DNA of 64,000 bases from Burkholderia pseudomultivorans (GTDB lineage: Bacteria; Pseudomonadota; Gammaproteobacteria; Burkholderiales; Burkholderiaceae). Every line of letters starts with the position of its first letter. Positions within the stretch are counted from its first letter, which is position 1. The position numbers and the translations under genes were made by a program. The notes beneath the pieces are model-generated. The model was not told the origin of the DNA, did no database searches, and saw nothing but the letters and a program-made list of their open reading frames with translations. The stretch is from NCBI RefSeq assembly GCF_001718415.1, contig NZ_CP013378.1, forward strand, positions 2,604,001 to 2,668,000. The letters are read 5' to 3'. Positions 33,279 through 39,788 of the stretch are shown piece by piece.

Positions 33279-33728
33279 ATGCACATCGGAAGAATCAGTA
33301 CCCAACCGGTCGAATCGTGCACGGCCGAATGCAGTGCGTTTGAACTGGCCGACCGCATGCGGCACGCGCATGTCGGCGACATCGTCGTGATCGAGTACCG
33401 CAATGGCGAAGCCATTCCGATTGGTCTGGTTACCGACCGCGACCTGGTGATCGAGGTGATGGCCCGAGGCGACGATCCGGGCGACGTGACGGCCGGCCAG
33501 ATCATGTCGCGCGGCCTCGTCGTCGTGTCAGACACGGACGAGATCGGCGTCGCGCTCGAGGAGATGCGCCGCTCGGGCATTCAGAGACTGCCGGTCGTCG
33601 ACGACGCAGGCCGCCTCGCCGGCATCGTGACGCTCGACGATATCGTCGAGCACCTCGCAGGGCTGCTCGGCGGTGTCGCGGAAGTCGGCAAGCTGCAGCA
33701 GATCGAGGAGCAGCGTTTCCGCGCGTGA
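33279..33728 (+). CDS. CBS-domain pair protein (second copy)
   Basis: 149 residues, the same length and plan as the protein at 23163. The two CBS motifs are 'ESCTAECSAFELADRMRHAHVGDIVVI...PIGLVTDRDLVIEVM' and 'QIMSRGLVVVSDTDEIGVALEEMRRSGIQRLPVV...LAGIVTLDDIVEHLA'. It is probably an adenosyl-ligand sensor. GGGAG at 33267-33271 precedes the ATG. Each of the two paralogues sits near other FNR-box genes, suggesting both act in the low-oxygen response. Confidence 0.92.
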   Translation: MHIGRISTQPVESCTAECSAFELADRMRHAHVGDIVVIEYRNGEAIPIGLVTDRDLVIEVMARGDDPGDVTAGQIMSRGLVVVSDTDEIGVALEEMRRSGIQRLPVVDDAGRLAGIVTLDDIVEHLAGLLGGVAEVGKLQQIEEQRFRA

Positions 33729-33788
33729 CGGTGCAGGCTGGCGCCCGGCACGGCCGGGCCGCTTGCCCGAGGCATTCGCAACACGCGC

Positions 33789-35393
33789 TTACGTGCGCAG
33801 CGCGGCGATCAACGGCGCCCAGAACGCGCGGCTTTCGTACGCCGCGGCATCGCAATCGGTGTCGAAACGAATCGCGATTGCGGCTTCGGCTTCGGTCAGC
33901 GGGTCGGCATGCTCGATCTGCCGGGCTAGCACAGCGGTGTCCGCATCGGAGGCATCGCGTCCACCTGCAGCCCGGCCCGCGACGCGCGCGGCGAGCGTCG
34001 CCCGACTCGCGGTGAAGTCGAGCATCGCGACGCGCACGCCGAGCCGTGCGGCTAGGGCGATGAACGCCGCCCGGTTGTGCTGGCGCAGGAACGTCGCGTC
34101 GACGACCGCCGTGTAGCCGCTGTCGAGGACCACGTGAGCCGCCGAAAGCAGCCTTTCGTAGATCTCGTCGATCGCCGTGTCCGAATAGGCGCGGGGGGAC
34201 AGACGGGTGTTGTCCGAAGTACCAGCCAGGCGCTTGCGCTCGACGTCGCTGGACAACCGGATGGCGCCGAGTTGCGCGGCCAGTGCGCGGCTGGCCAGCG
34301 ATTTGCCCGAACCGGAAACCCCGTGACACAGCAGCAACACCGGCTGCGCATCGCGTCGTGCATCGGCCATCGCCGACGCAATGCGCAGATAGCCGGCGCG
34401 CGCCGCTTCGTCGCCGCGCAGTCGGGCGGTCAGCGCGCGTACCACCGCACGGTAGACGAAGTAGCACGGCAGCACGCCCAGTGCCGCATGGTCGCCCGTG
34501 CGTGCCAGCCAGCCTGAAAGGAGGCGGTGGGCGCAATCGTCGCGTCCGTGGGCGGAGAAATCCATCAGCGCGAACGCGAGATCGCTCGCCACGTCGATCC
34601 AGCGCAGCGCGTCGTCGAATTCGATGCAGTCGAACATCAGGATCCGGTTCCGCCAGCGCACGATGTTCTCGAGATGCAGGTCGCCGTGACACGCGCGCAC
34701 GAAACCGAGCGCATGCCGATCAGCGAGCAGCGGTGCAATGCAGGCCAGTTCGGCTTCGTACCAGGCGCGCAGCGCGGCTTCGTCCGGCACCGCGACGTCG
34801 AGCGTATCGAGCAACGGTCGGCACTGGGCCGCGACGCTCGCCGCGCTGCCGGGATGGCCGCGCGGCGCACGGCGCGGCGCGCGCAGATGATGGCGGGCGA
34901 GCGTATCGGCGAGGGCATCCGCATCCGCCAGACCGTCATCACGCGATGCGCTGCGAACCGACAACATCGCCTGCGCGTCGAACCGGCGCATGCGCACCAC
35001 GTACTCGCCCGGCACCGTCTGCTGCCGGCGCCGGCGCCCGCCGGTCGGCACCGGTGCCGCGAACGCGCATCGCCGGCCGTGCGCGACGAGCGGCCAGACA
35101 CCCAGGTACAGCGGGCCGGCGAACGGCCGATTGAGCGCACACTCCGCGAGCGCGCAGCGGCGCCGCCGTGCAGGCCGCATGAGGTCGACGAAGGCGAAGT
35201 GCACCGGCTTGATGCGCTTGTACGCATAGCGTCCGGCCAGATAAACGACGGACAGGTGGGTTTCGATCCGCTCGATCCGGCCTGCGGGGTGGGGATAGGT
35301 GGCGGGTCGGCGCATTGCGCGATCGAATTGCGTCGACTTTCGTCGAGCATTTCCGCGACTCAGCGCGAACGGGAGATGCGGCGCTCGGGACAT
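33789..35393 (-). CDS. Two-domain kinase: APH-like phosphotransferase fused to AAA/P-loop kinase
   Basis: 534 residues. The N-terminal half resembles aminoglycoside phosphotransferases, with the catalytic loop 'FVRACHGDLHLENIVRWRNRILMFDCIEFDDALRWIDVASDLAF' (HGDxHxxN and D of the metal site). The C-terminal half (from about residue 345) is a P-loop kinase with Walker A 'LCHGVSGSGKSLASRAL' and a lid region 'DNTRLSPRAYSDTAIDEIYERLL', like gluconate or zeta-type small-molecule kinases. The fusion occurs across Proteobacteria, often beside stress genes, and its substrate is unknown. The start at 35393 is the longest plausible, and MRRPATYPH, 26 codons later, is an alternative. It is convergent with the CBS gene. 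Confidence 0.88.
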   Translation of the reverse strand: MSRAPHLPFALSRGNARRKSTQFDRAMRRPATYPHPAGRIERIETHLSVVYLAGRYAYKRIKPVHFAFVDLMRPARRRRCALAECALNRPFAGPLYLGVWPLVAHGRRCAFAAPVPTGGRRRRQQTVPGEYVVRMRRFDAQAMLSVRSASRDDGLADADALADTLARHHLRAPRRAPRGHPGSAASVAAQCRPLLDTLDVAVPDEAALRAWYEAELACIAPLLADRHALGFVRACHGDLHLENIVRWRNRILMFDCIEFDDALRWIDVASDLAFALMDFSAHGRDDCAHRLLSGWLARTGDHAALGVLPCYFVYRAVVRALTARLRGDEAARAGYLRIASAMADARRDAQPVLLLCHGVSGSGKSLASRALAAQLGAIRLSSDVERKRLAGTSDNTRLSPRAYSDTAIDEIYERLLSAAHVVLDSGYTAVVDATFLRQHNRAAFIALAARLGVRVAMLDFTASRATLAARVAGRAAGGRDASDADTAVLARQIEHADPLTEAEAAIAIRFDTDCDAAAYESRAFWAPLIAALRT

Positions 35394-35564
35394 GATGAAC
35401 GGATGGGGTCATTCGGGGCGCGCGGACGTGTTGCCGCACGCGGCGGGTTGGATTCGAAACGAGCAAGCACGTTCTCGTCTGCCCGATGTCGCAGGATCCG
35501 GCTGGCAGGCCAGGAATGACCGGCTCGACGAACCCTATTGCAACCGACCACGGCGCTTTCCGGC

Positions 35565-35578
35565 TTGATGCCGGTCAA
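35565..35578. promoter_or_regulatory. FNR/ANR box (perfect), distal of a tandem pair
   Basis: TTGAT-GCCG-GTCAA, 131 bases before the lipoprotein start at 35710. Confidence 0.8.
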
Positions 35579-35599
35579 GCCAGTCGCGCGAGAGGGCGC

Positions 35600-35613
35600 T
35601 TGACGCAGGTCAA
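35600..35613. promoter_or_regulatory. FNR/ANR box (perfect), proximal of a tandem pair
   Basis: TTGAC-GCAG-GTCAA, 96 bases before the lipoprotein start and 35 bases from the distal box. Confidence 0.8.
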
Positions 35614-35709
35614 CCGCATTCACCGGAGCGGCAATACAGTCGGTTCCAGCGCCAGCGTAAAGCGACGCGTGACCATGTGCGAAATTCACGGCCTGGCGAG
35701 GCATTGACG

Positions 35710-36147
35710 ATGGAGCGACGGGCATTGGCGATGGGTGTGCTGCTCGCACTGGGTGCATGTGCGGGAGCAGAGCGAACCGAGGCATTCAGGACGATGGAAA
35801 CACGACTGCTTGCGATGCGTCAGGCTGCATCGCTGCAGTGTTCGACCCCGTCCGAATGCAGCCGCGCGTGGAGCCGCACGCGGCGCTACGTCCAGGATCA
35901 TTCGTCGACCCGCATCACGCGATTCAGCACGGACCGGATCGAAACGGCGCAACCGTATCTGGCCGGAGAAGTCTATCTATGGGCGTCACGCGCGGAATCG
36001 GGCGGCGGCTCAATGATCCGGCTCAAGGCGATGTGCAAGGGCATGTATGACAGCAACGGCGGCCCGGGATGGCAATACGATGTATGTGCCCGGAAGATCC
36101 TGGAGATAGAGCAAGGCTTCCGGTCGGACGAGAACCCACCGAGCTAG
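35710..36147 (+). CDS. Small lipoprotein of unknown function
   Basis: 145 residues. The N-terminus 'MERRALAMGVLLALGACAGAERTEAF' has a lipobox (LGAC, lipid Cys at residue 17). The mature part has 'LQCSTPSECSRAWSRTRRYVQDHSSTRITRFSTDRIETAQPY' and 'MIRLKAMCKGMYDSNGGPGWQYDVCARKILEIEQGF', with four cysteines that could form two disulfides. It was placed at ATG 35710, since the 11 extra residues from the GTG at 35677 would spoil the signal. Two perfect FNR boxes precede it. The function is unknown. Confidence 0.8.
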   Translation: MERRALAMGVLLALGACAGAERTEAFRTMETRLLAMRQAASLQCSTPSECSRAWSRTRRYVQDHSSTRITRFSTDRIETAQPYLAGEVYLWASRAESGGGSMIRLKAMCKGMYDSNGGPGWQYDVCARKILEIEQGFRSDENPPS

Positions 36148-36259
36148 CGGCGGATGTCGTCAGTCCTCGGCAATGCGGCGTCTCGCCTCCCGGCCGGGCG
36201 GATGCCGGCCTACGGCCGCCCGTTTCTTCTCGCGCCGGTTTCGTAGCGGCTCCAAACCG

Positions 36260-36273
36260 TTGACCTCGGTCAA
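36260..36273. promoter_or_regulatory. FNR/ANR box (perfect)
   Basis: TTGAC-CTCG-GTCAA, 77 bases before the universal stress protein at 36351. Confidence 0.8.
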
Positions 36274-36350
36274 CGCCCGCTTGCTGCGAGCGCCGATGAT
36301 GGAAGCGAATCCGAACGCCGCCGGCGCGTCGGTTCATCAGCGAGGTTCGC

Positions 36351-36824
36351 ATGTACACGAATATAATGGTTGCCACGGACGGCAGTCCTTCGGCGAATCA
36401 GGCGCTCGACGAAGGTCTCAGGATGGCCAGGTTATGCGGCGCCCGCCTGTTTGCCGTGTTCGTCGTCGACAAATCCACGCTGTTCGTCTACGGCGGCCGC
36501 ATGGAGCCCGAAGCCTTGCTCGACGAGATCCGGCGCCATGGCGCCGCGATCTTGCGAGACGCCGACCGGACGATCTCGCGCGCGGCAGTCAATGGCGAGA
36601 CGGAAATCATCGAGACCGATTTCGGTGAGGACGTCGCGGAGCGCCTGCAGCGCTACGTCGTCGATCATTCGATCGATCTGGCCGTGGTCGGCACGCACGG
36701 CCGACGCGGTGTCCGGCGGCTGGTGCTCGGCAGCGTCGCCGAACGCTTCCTTCGCGCATCGAGTTGCCCGGTCCTGCTTGTGCGCGGCGAGGATACCTCT
36801 CCCGCCACGGTCGCGGTGGCCTAG
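36351..36824 (+). CDS. Universal stress protein (single domain, ATP-binding type)
   Basis: 157-residue UspA-fold protein. The N-terminal beta strand is 'NIMVATDGSPSANQALDEGLRMA'. The ATP-binding glycine motif G-2x-G-9x-G-S/T is present in 'VVGTHGRRGVRRLVLGSVAERFLRASSCPVLLV'. Such proteins bind ATP and support survival under energy and oxygen limitation. It is one of five in this locus and stands under its own FNR box. The DUF1488 gene follows after 43 bases. Confidence 0.95.
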   Translation: MYTNIMVATDGSPSANQALDEGLRMARLCGARLFAVFVVDKSTLFVYGGRMEPEALLDEIRRHGAAILRDADRTISRAAVNGETEIIETDFGEDVAERLQRYVVDHSIDLAVVGTHGRRGVRRLVLGSVAERFLRASSCPVLLVRGEDTSPATVAVA

Positions 36825-36867
36825 GGCCGATGCCGGCCAGTGCGGCTCACCAGCCCAGGTGATCATC

Positions 36868-37143
36868 ATGCAGATATCGTTTCCTTCCGAACATCCGACG
36901 TATTGCGACCTCGATTCCGCGCTGAGTTTTCCGGCGCTCGTCGAAGGGCGGCGAGTGCGCTGCGCGATCACCTCGGCCGCGCTGGAAGATCATTTCCGAG
37001 CAGCGTCGCCTCGCGAGCAGGATCTCGTCGACGCCTTTGCGCGCCATCGTCCCGCCATCGAGCGTGCGGCACGCCGCTTGCTCGAGGAAATCGGCGGGCG
37101 GCCGATCCTGCTCCGCAGCGGCCATTTCCGGTTCTGTACGTAA
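36868..37143 (+). CDS. DUF1488 family protein
   Basis: 91-residue soluble protein ('MQISFPSEHPTYCDLDSALS', 'FPALVEGRRVRCAITSAALEDHF', 'FARHRPAIERAARRLLEEIG'). It matches the DUF1488 pattern of a short N-terminal beta hairpin and a C-terminal helix, function unknown. It is transcribed with the universal stress protein upstream. Other members of this family also occur near stress genes. Confidence 0.8.
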   Translation: MQISFPSEHPTYCDLDSALSFPALVEGRRVRCAITSAALEDHFRAASPREQDLVDAFARHRPAIERAARRLLEEIGGRPILLRSGHFRFCT

Positions 37144-37156
37144 CCGACCGCCGCCC

Positions 37157-37170
37157 TTGACGCGTATCAA
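37157..37170. promoter_or_regulatory. FNR/ANR box (perfect)
   Basis: TTGAC-GCGT-ATCAA, 150 bases before the Hsp20 start at 37321 and 13 bases after the DUF1488 stop. Confidence 0.75.
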
Positions 37171-37320
37171 GCACATGCCGGCGCGTGCGGGTACGCTGGA
37201 TTCCTAAAGATCATTCGTCCCATGCGCGGCACGTGGTGCCGCGCTATCCGATCTTCATTGCGGCCGATGCTGTCGGGACGAAAGCGCCGGTTGCATGTCA
37301 CCGTATGAGGAGTGCGAACC

Positions 37321-37755
37321 ATGAGCAATCTGACCCGTTACGATCCGTTTTCGATCGAACCCGTTTCCGACCTGTTCCAGGGTCTGTTCAGGCCGCTGCG
37401 CGGTATGACGCTTGCCGACGAACCCGATCTTGCGTCGATGAAGATCGACGTCACCGAAAACGACAAGGCGTATACGGTCAACGCGGAACTACCCGGCGTC
37501 GCAAAGGACGACATCGACGTCCAGGTGACGGGCAATACCGTATCGATCAATGCGAAGATCGAGCGCAACAATGAGCAGAAGGATGGCGAGCGCGTGATCC
37601 GGCGCGAGCGCTACAGCGGTGCGATCAGCCGCTCGTTCTCGCTGTCTGGCGACATCGACGATGCGAACGCGACGGCGACGTATCAGGATGGCGTGCTGTC
37701 GCTGACGCTGCCGAAGAAGGCGCCGGTCGGGCAGAAGAAACTCACGATCAGCTGA
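37321..37755 (+). CDS. Small heat-shock protein, Hsp20/alpha-crystallin family
   Basis: 144-residue holdase chaperone. The alpha-crystallin domain runs from 'MKIDVTENDKAYTVNAELPGVAKDDIDVQVTGNTVSINAKIERN' to 'GVLSLTLPKKAPVGQKKLTIS', with the conserved A-x-x-x-G-V-L equivalent 'YQDGVLSLTLPK'. A GAGGAG ribosome site lies at 37307-37312. It prevents aggregation when ATP is short, so it fits anoxic dormancy. Two hairpins follow the gene. Confidence 0.95.
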   Translation: MSNLTRYDPFSIEPVSDLFQGLFRPLRGMTLADEPDLASMKIDVTENDKAYTVNAELPGVAKDDIDVQVTGNTVSINAKIERNNEQKDGERVIRRERYSGAISRSFSLSGDIDDANATATYQDGVLSLTLPKKAPVGQKKLTIS

Positions 37756-37771
37756 TCGGACGACGGGCAAC

Positions 37772-37795
37772 GGGCGATGCGGGCACGCATCGCCC
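37772..37795. terminator. 10-bp stem hairpin after hsp20
   Basis: GGGCGATGCG/CGCATCGCCC with a 4-base loop, 17 bases after the Hsp20 stop. There is no T-tract. It could be bidirectional, since the nitroreductase gene ends convergently at 37860. Confidence 0.55.
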
Positions 37796-37808
37796 ATCGG
37801 GAGGATCC

Positions 37809-37840
37809 GGCGCGCGGAGCGATCCGCGCGCCGTTTCGTT
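37809..37840 (+). terminator. Rho-independent-like terminator after hsp20
   Basis: Ten-bp stem GGCGCGCGGA/TCCGCGCGCC with loop GCGA, followed by GTTTCGTT. It is the second hairpin in the hsp20/nitroreductase convergent gap. Confidence 0.65.
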
Positions 37841-37859
37841 GGCGCGACCGAATCTGCCC

Positions 37860-38525
37860 TCACGCATGCGATGCCGTACTGCCGGTTCGGTAGCCGACCG
37901 TCTGCGCGAGGATCGGCAGCTCGTCCTCGTTCAGCCGCAGCGCGTCGGCGAGCGTGCGGTGATTGATCCAGCCGCGCACGACCGTTCCGAGGCCGGCCGC
38001 CGCGCAGTAAAGCGAGACGTTCTGTGCGATGGCGCCGGCCGCGATCGCCGAGAACACGCCGCGTTGCTGCGGCGGCATGTCGAGTATCGCGGCCGTCCGG
38101 ACGACGTAGACGAGATCCAGCGGCGCGCGGCCGACGAAGTCCTGATAGCCGGTCAGGTTGCGTGCATCGACCGCGTGCTTCAGTACGAGCCGATGCGCGG
38201 GCGCGTCGTAACGATAGACGCCATACGGCAGCGCGACGTAGATGTCGATTTCATTGAATGCATGTGCGGACGGCGCGGTACGACCGCCGCTCGCCGGGCG
38301 GTTGATGCCGTCCGCCGCCCACAGCATCGTGCCGAGCGTCGCCGGCGGGAGCGGTGTGGCAGCGAATTCGCGGGAACTCATTCGGGTCGCGAGCGCCGTC
38401 ATCAGCGGCACGTAGTTGTCGAGCATCGGGCGCGGCAGGTCAACGATCGCCGGCGACTCGCCCTCGGGCGACGCCGGCTGCATCACGGGTGCCGGCGAAT
38501 AGGCCAACATCTGCTGTTCGGTCAT
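37860..38525 (-). CDS. Nitroreductase-fold (SagB/ThcOx-type) FMN oxidoreductase
   Basis: 221 residues. The FMN-binding nitroreductase fold shows in 'ALATRMSSREFAATPLPPATLGTMLWAADGINRPASGGRTAPSAHAFNEIDIYVALPYGVYRY' and 'FSAIAAGAIAQNVSLYCAAAGLGTVVRGW'. Such enzymes reduce nitro groups, quinones or enones with NAD(P)H, and here it could be an NAD(P)H sink. AAGGAG lies 6 bases before the ATG. It diverges from the triple-BON gene across an FNR box at 38610. The first 30 residues ('MTEQQMLAYSPAPVMQPASP') are atypical and low complexity. Confidence 0.87.
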   Translation of the reverse strand: MTEQQMLAYSPAPVMQPASPEGESPAIVDLPRPMLDNYVPLMTALATRMSSREFAATPLPPATLGTMLWAADGINRPASGGRTAPSAHAFNEIDIYVALPYGVYRYDAPAHRLVLKHAVDARNLTGYQDFVGRAPLDLVYVVRTAAILDMPPQQRGVFSAIAAGAIAQNVSLYCAAAGLGTVVRGWINHRTLADALRLNEDELPILAQTVGYRTGSTASHA

Positions 38526-38609
38526 TCGAGTCTCCTTGAAGCGTGATTGCGCGTGCCTGGAACGTCGCGCATCGGCGATTTCACGATAAGCCGGCGCAGC
38601 CGTATCGGC

Positions 38610-38623
38610 TTGACTTCCGTCAA
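38610..38623. promoter_or_regulatory. FNR/ANR box (perfect), divergent
   Basis: TTGAC-TTCC-GTCAA, 84 bases from the nitroreductase start (38525, minus) and 133 bases from the triple-BON start (38757, plus). Confidence 0.8.
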
Positions 38624-38666
38624 GCGGCGCACCGGCCGGCCACGACGTGTGGCGAGGGGGTATCCG

Positions 38667-38680
38667 TTGACCTGCATCAG
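38667..38680. promoter_or_regulatory. FNR/ANR-like box (9/10)
   Basis: TTGAC-CTGC-ATCAG, 76 bases before the triple-BON start. It is identical to the near-box at 22467. Confidence 0.6.
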
Positions 38681-38756
38681 CGATCGGGCGCCGCGCGTGT
38701 GCAAATCTGACTGCGTGCGGCGGACAGGCACGCCGCGGCTCACAGGAGAGCAGACG

Positions 38757-39407
38757 ATGAAAACCGACAAGCAGTTGAAGCAGGATGTCCAGGACGAACT
38801 GGAGTCAGACCCGTCGATCGATTCGACCCGTATCGGTGTCGAGGTGGCCGACCGGATCGTGACGCTTTCGGGGCACCCGCCGAGCTACGCGGAGAAGCTG
38901 GCGATCGAGCGCGCGGCGAACCGCGTGGCCGGTGTCAAGGCGCTCGTCGTGGACATGACCGTGCATCTGCCGGACCACGACGTGCGCACCGACGAGGACG
39001 TCGCGAAGGCGGTACGCTCGGTGCTGCACTGGACGGTCGGTCTACATGACGACGCGGTCAAGGTGCAGGTCGAACGCGGCTGGATCACGTTGTCCGGCAA
39101 GGTCGACTGGGCATACCAGAGCCACCTGGCCGTGCGCGCGATCTCGCAGATGCGCAGCGTGACGGGCGTGACCGACCACATCACGGTACAGGGGACGGTC
39201 GGTTCGGACGACATCGGCGGAAACATCAAACGCGCGATCATGCGCCACGCGGAGCGCGAGGCTAAGCATATCGCGATCGACGTGCACGACGGCACCGTGC
39301 GGCTGTCCGGAAAAGTCGGCTCGTTCTCCGAACGCAAGGCCGTGCGCGGGGCCGCGTGGTCCGCGCGCGGCGTGCGCGCCGTCGTCGACGATCTGGTGGT
39401 CGAGTAA
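38757..39407 (+). CDS. Triple BON-domain protein
   Basis: 216 residues composed of three BON repeats (about residues 6-70, 80-145 and 148-215). Each has the beta-strand 'V-L-G-V' signature: 'IGVEVADRIVTLSGHPPSYAEKLAIERAANRVAGV', 'VQVERGWITLSGKVDWAYQSHLAVRAISQMRSVTGV', 'IDVHDGTVRLSGKVGSFSERKAVRGAAWSARGV'. No signal peptide is present, so it is cytosolic unless exported otherwise. BON domains are thought to bind membranes or phospholipid. AGGAG precedes the ATG. The remnant at 22985 is a truncated relative. Confidence 0.92.
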   Translation: MKTDKQLKQDVQDELESDPSIDSTRIGVEVADRIVTLSGHPPSYAEKLAIERAANRVAGVKALVVDMTVHLPDHDVRTDEDVAKAVRSVLHWTVGLHDDAVKVQVERGWITLSGKVDWAYQSHLAVRAISQMRSVTGVTDHITVQGTVGSDDIGGNIKRAIMRHAEREAKHIAIDVHDGTVRLSGKVGSFSERKAVRGAAWSARGVRAVVDDLVVE

Positions 39408-39455
39408 GGTCGGTAGCCGGATGAGCAGTCCACGGAGATCAAGGAGGGCAGTCAA

Positions 39456-39695
39456 ATGACACTTTCGGGTGAACTTCACGAAGCGGACTGGTCGGTCGCG
39501 ATCGAGACGGTCGTGGCCGAATCCGGCGGCTTCCGCTGCCGGATTCACGTCACCCTCAAATCGCCGGACGGCGGTTGCGAGCGGACGTTCGCGCATAGTG
39601 GGATTCATGCAACCGAGCGAGAAGCCGCGATCGAGGGGTTGCGAGCCGGGATGACTTGGGCCGAGATGAAGAAGTCGAACACCTTCACGATATGA
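39456..39695 (+). CDS. Conserved 79-residue protein of unknown function (copy 2)
   Basis: Begins MTLSGELHEADWSVAIETVV and ends 'GLRAGMTWAEMKKSNTFTI'. Same length as, and about two-thirds identical to, the protein at 24193. The ribosome site is AAGGAGGG, 8 bases before the ATG. It lies 48 bases after the triple-BON gene, so the two are probably co-transcribed from the FNR-type promoter at 38610/38667. It ends convergently with the SulP gene. Confidence 0.82.
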   Translation: MTLSGELHEADWSVAIETVVAESGGFRCRIHVTLKSPDGGCERTFAHSGIHATEREAAIEGLRAGMTWAEMKKSNTFTI

Positions 39696-39788
39696 ATCGG
39701 CCCGCCTCGCAGGGCGGGACGCGTCGGCGAAGGCGCCGATCCGGTCGCGCGATGCAGCGCGCGCCGCACCGATTCGCGCCACGCTCGT

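Larger units (their letters stand above)
35394..35709. other. Divergent regulatory gap with two FNR boxes
   Basis: 316 bases between the two-domain kinase and the small lipoprotein gene. Two perfect FNR palindromes (35565-35578, 35600-35613) lie 35 bases apart centre to centre. No ORF of substance. Confidence 0.6.

Noticed and set aside
33789..35393. Aminoglycoside resistance phosphotransferase
   Set aside because: The HGDxH motif is shared by many small-molecule kinases. The fused P-loop kinase domain and stress-locus context argue against a resistance role.
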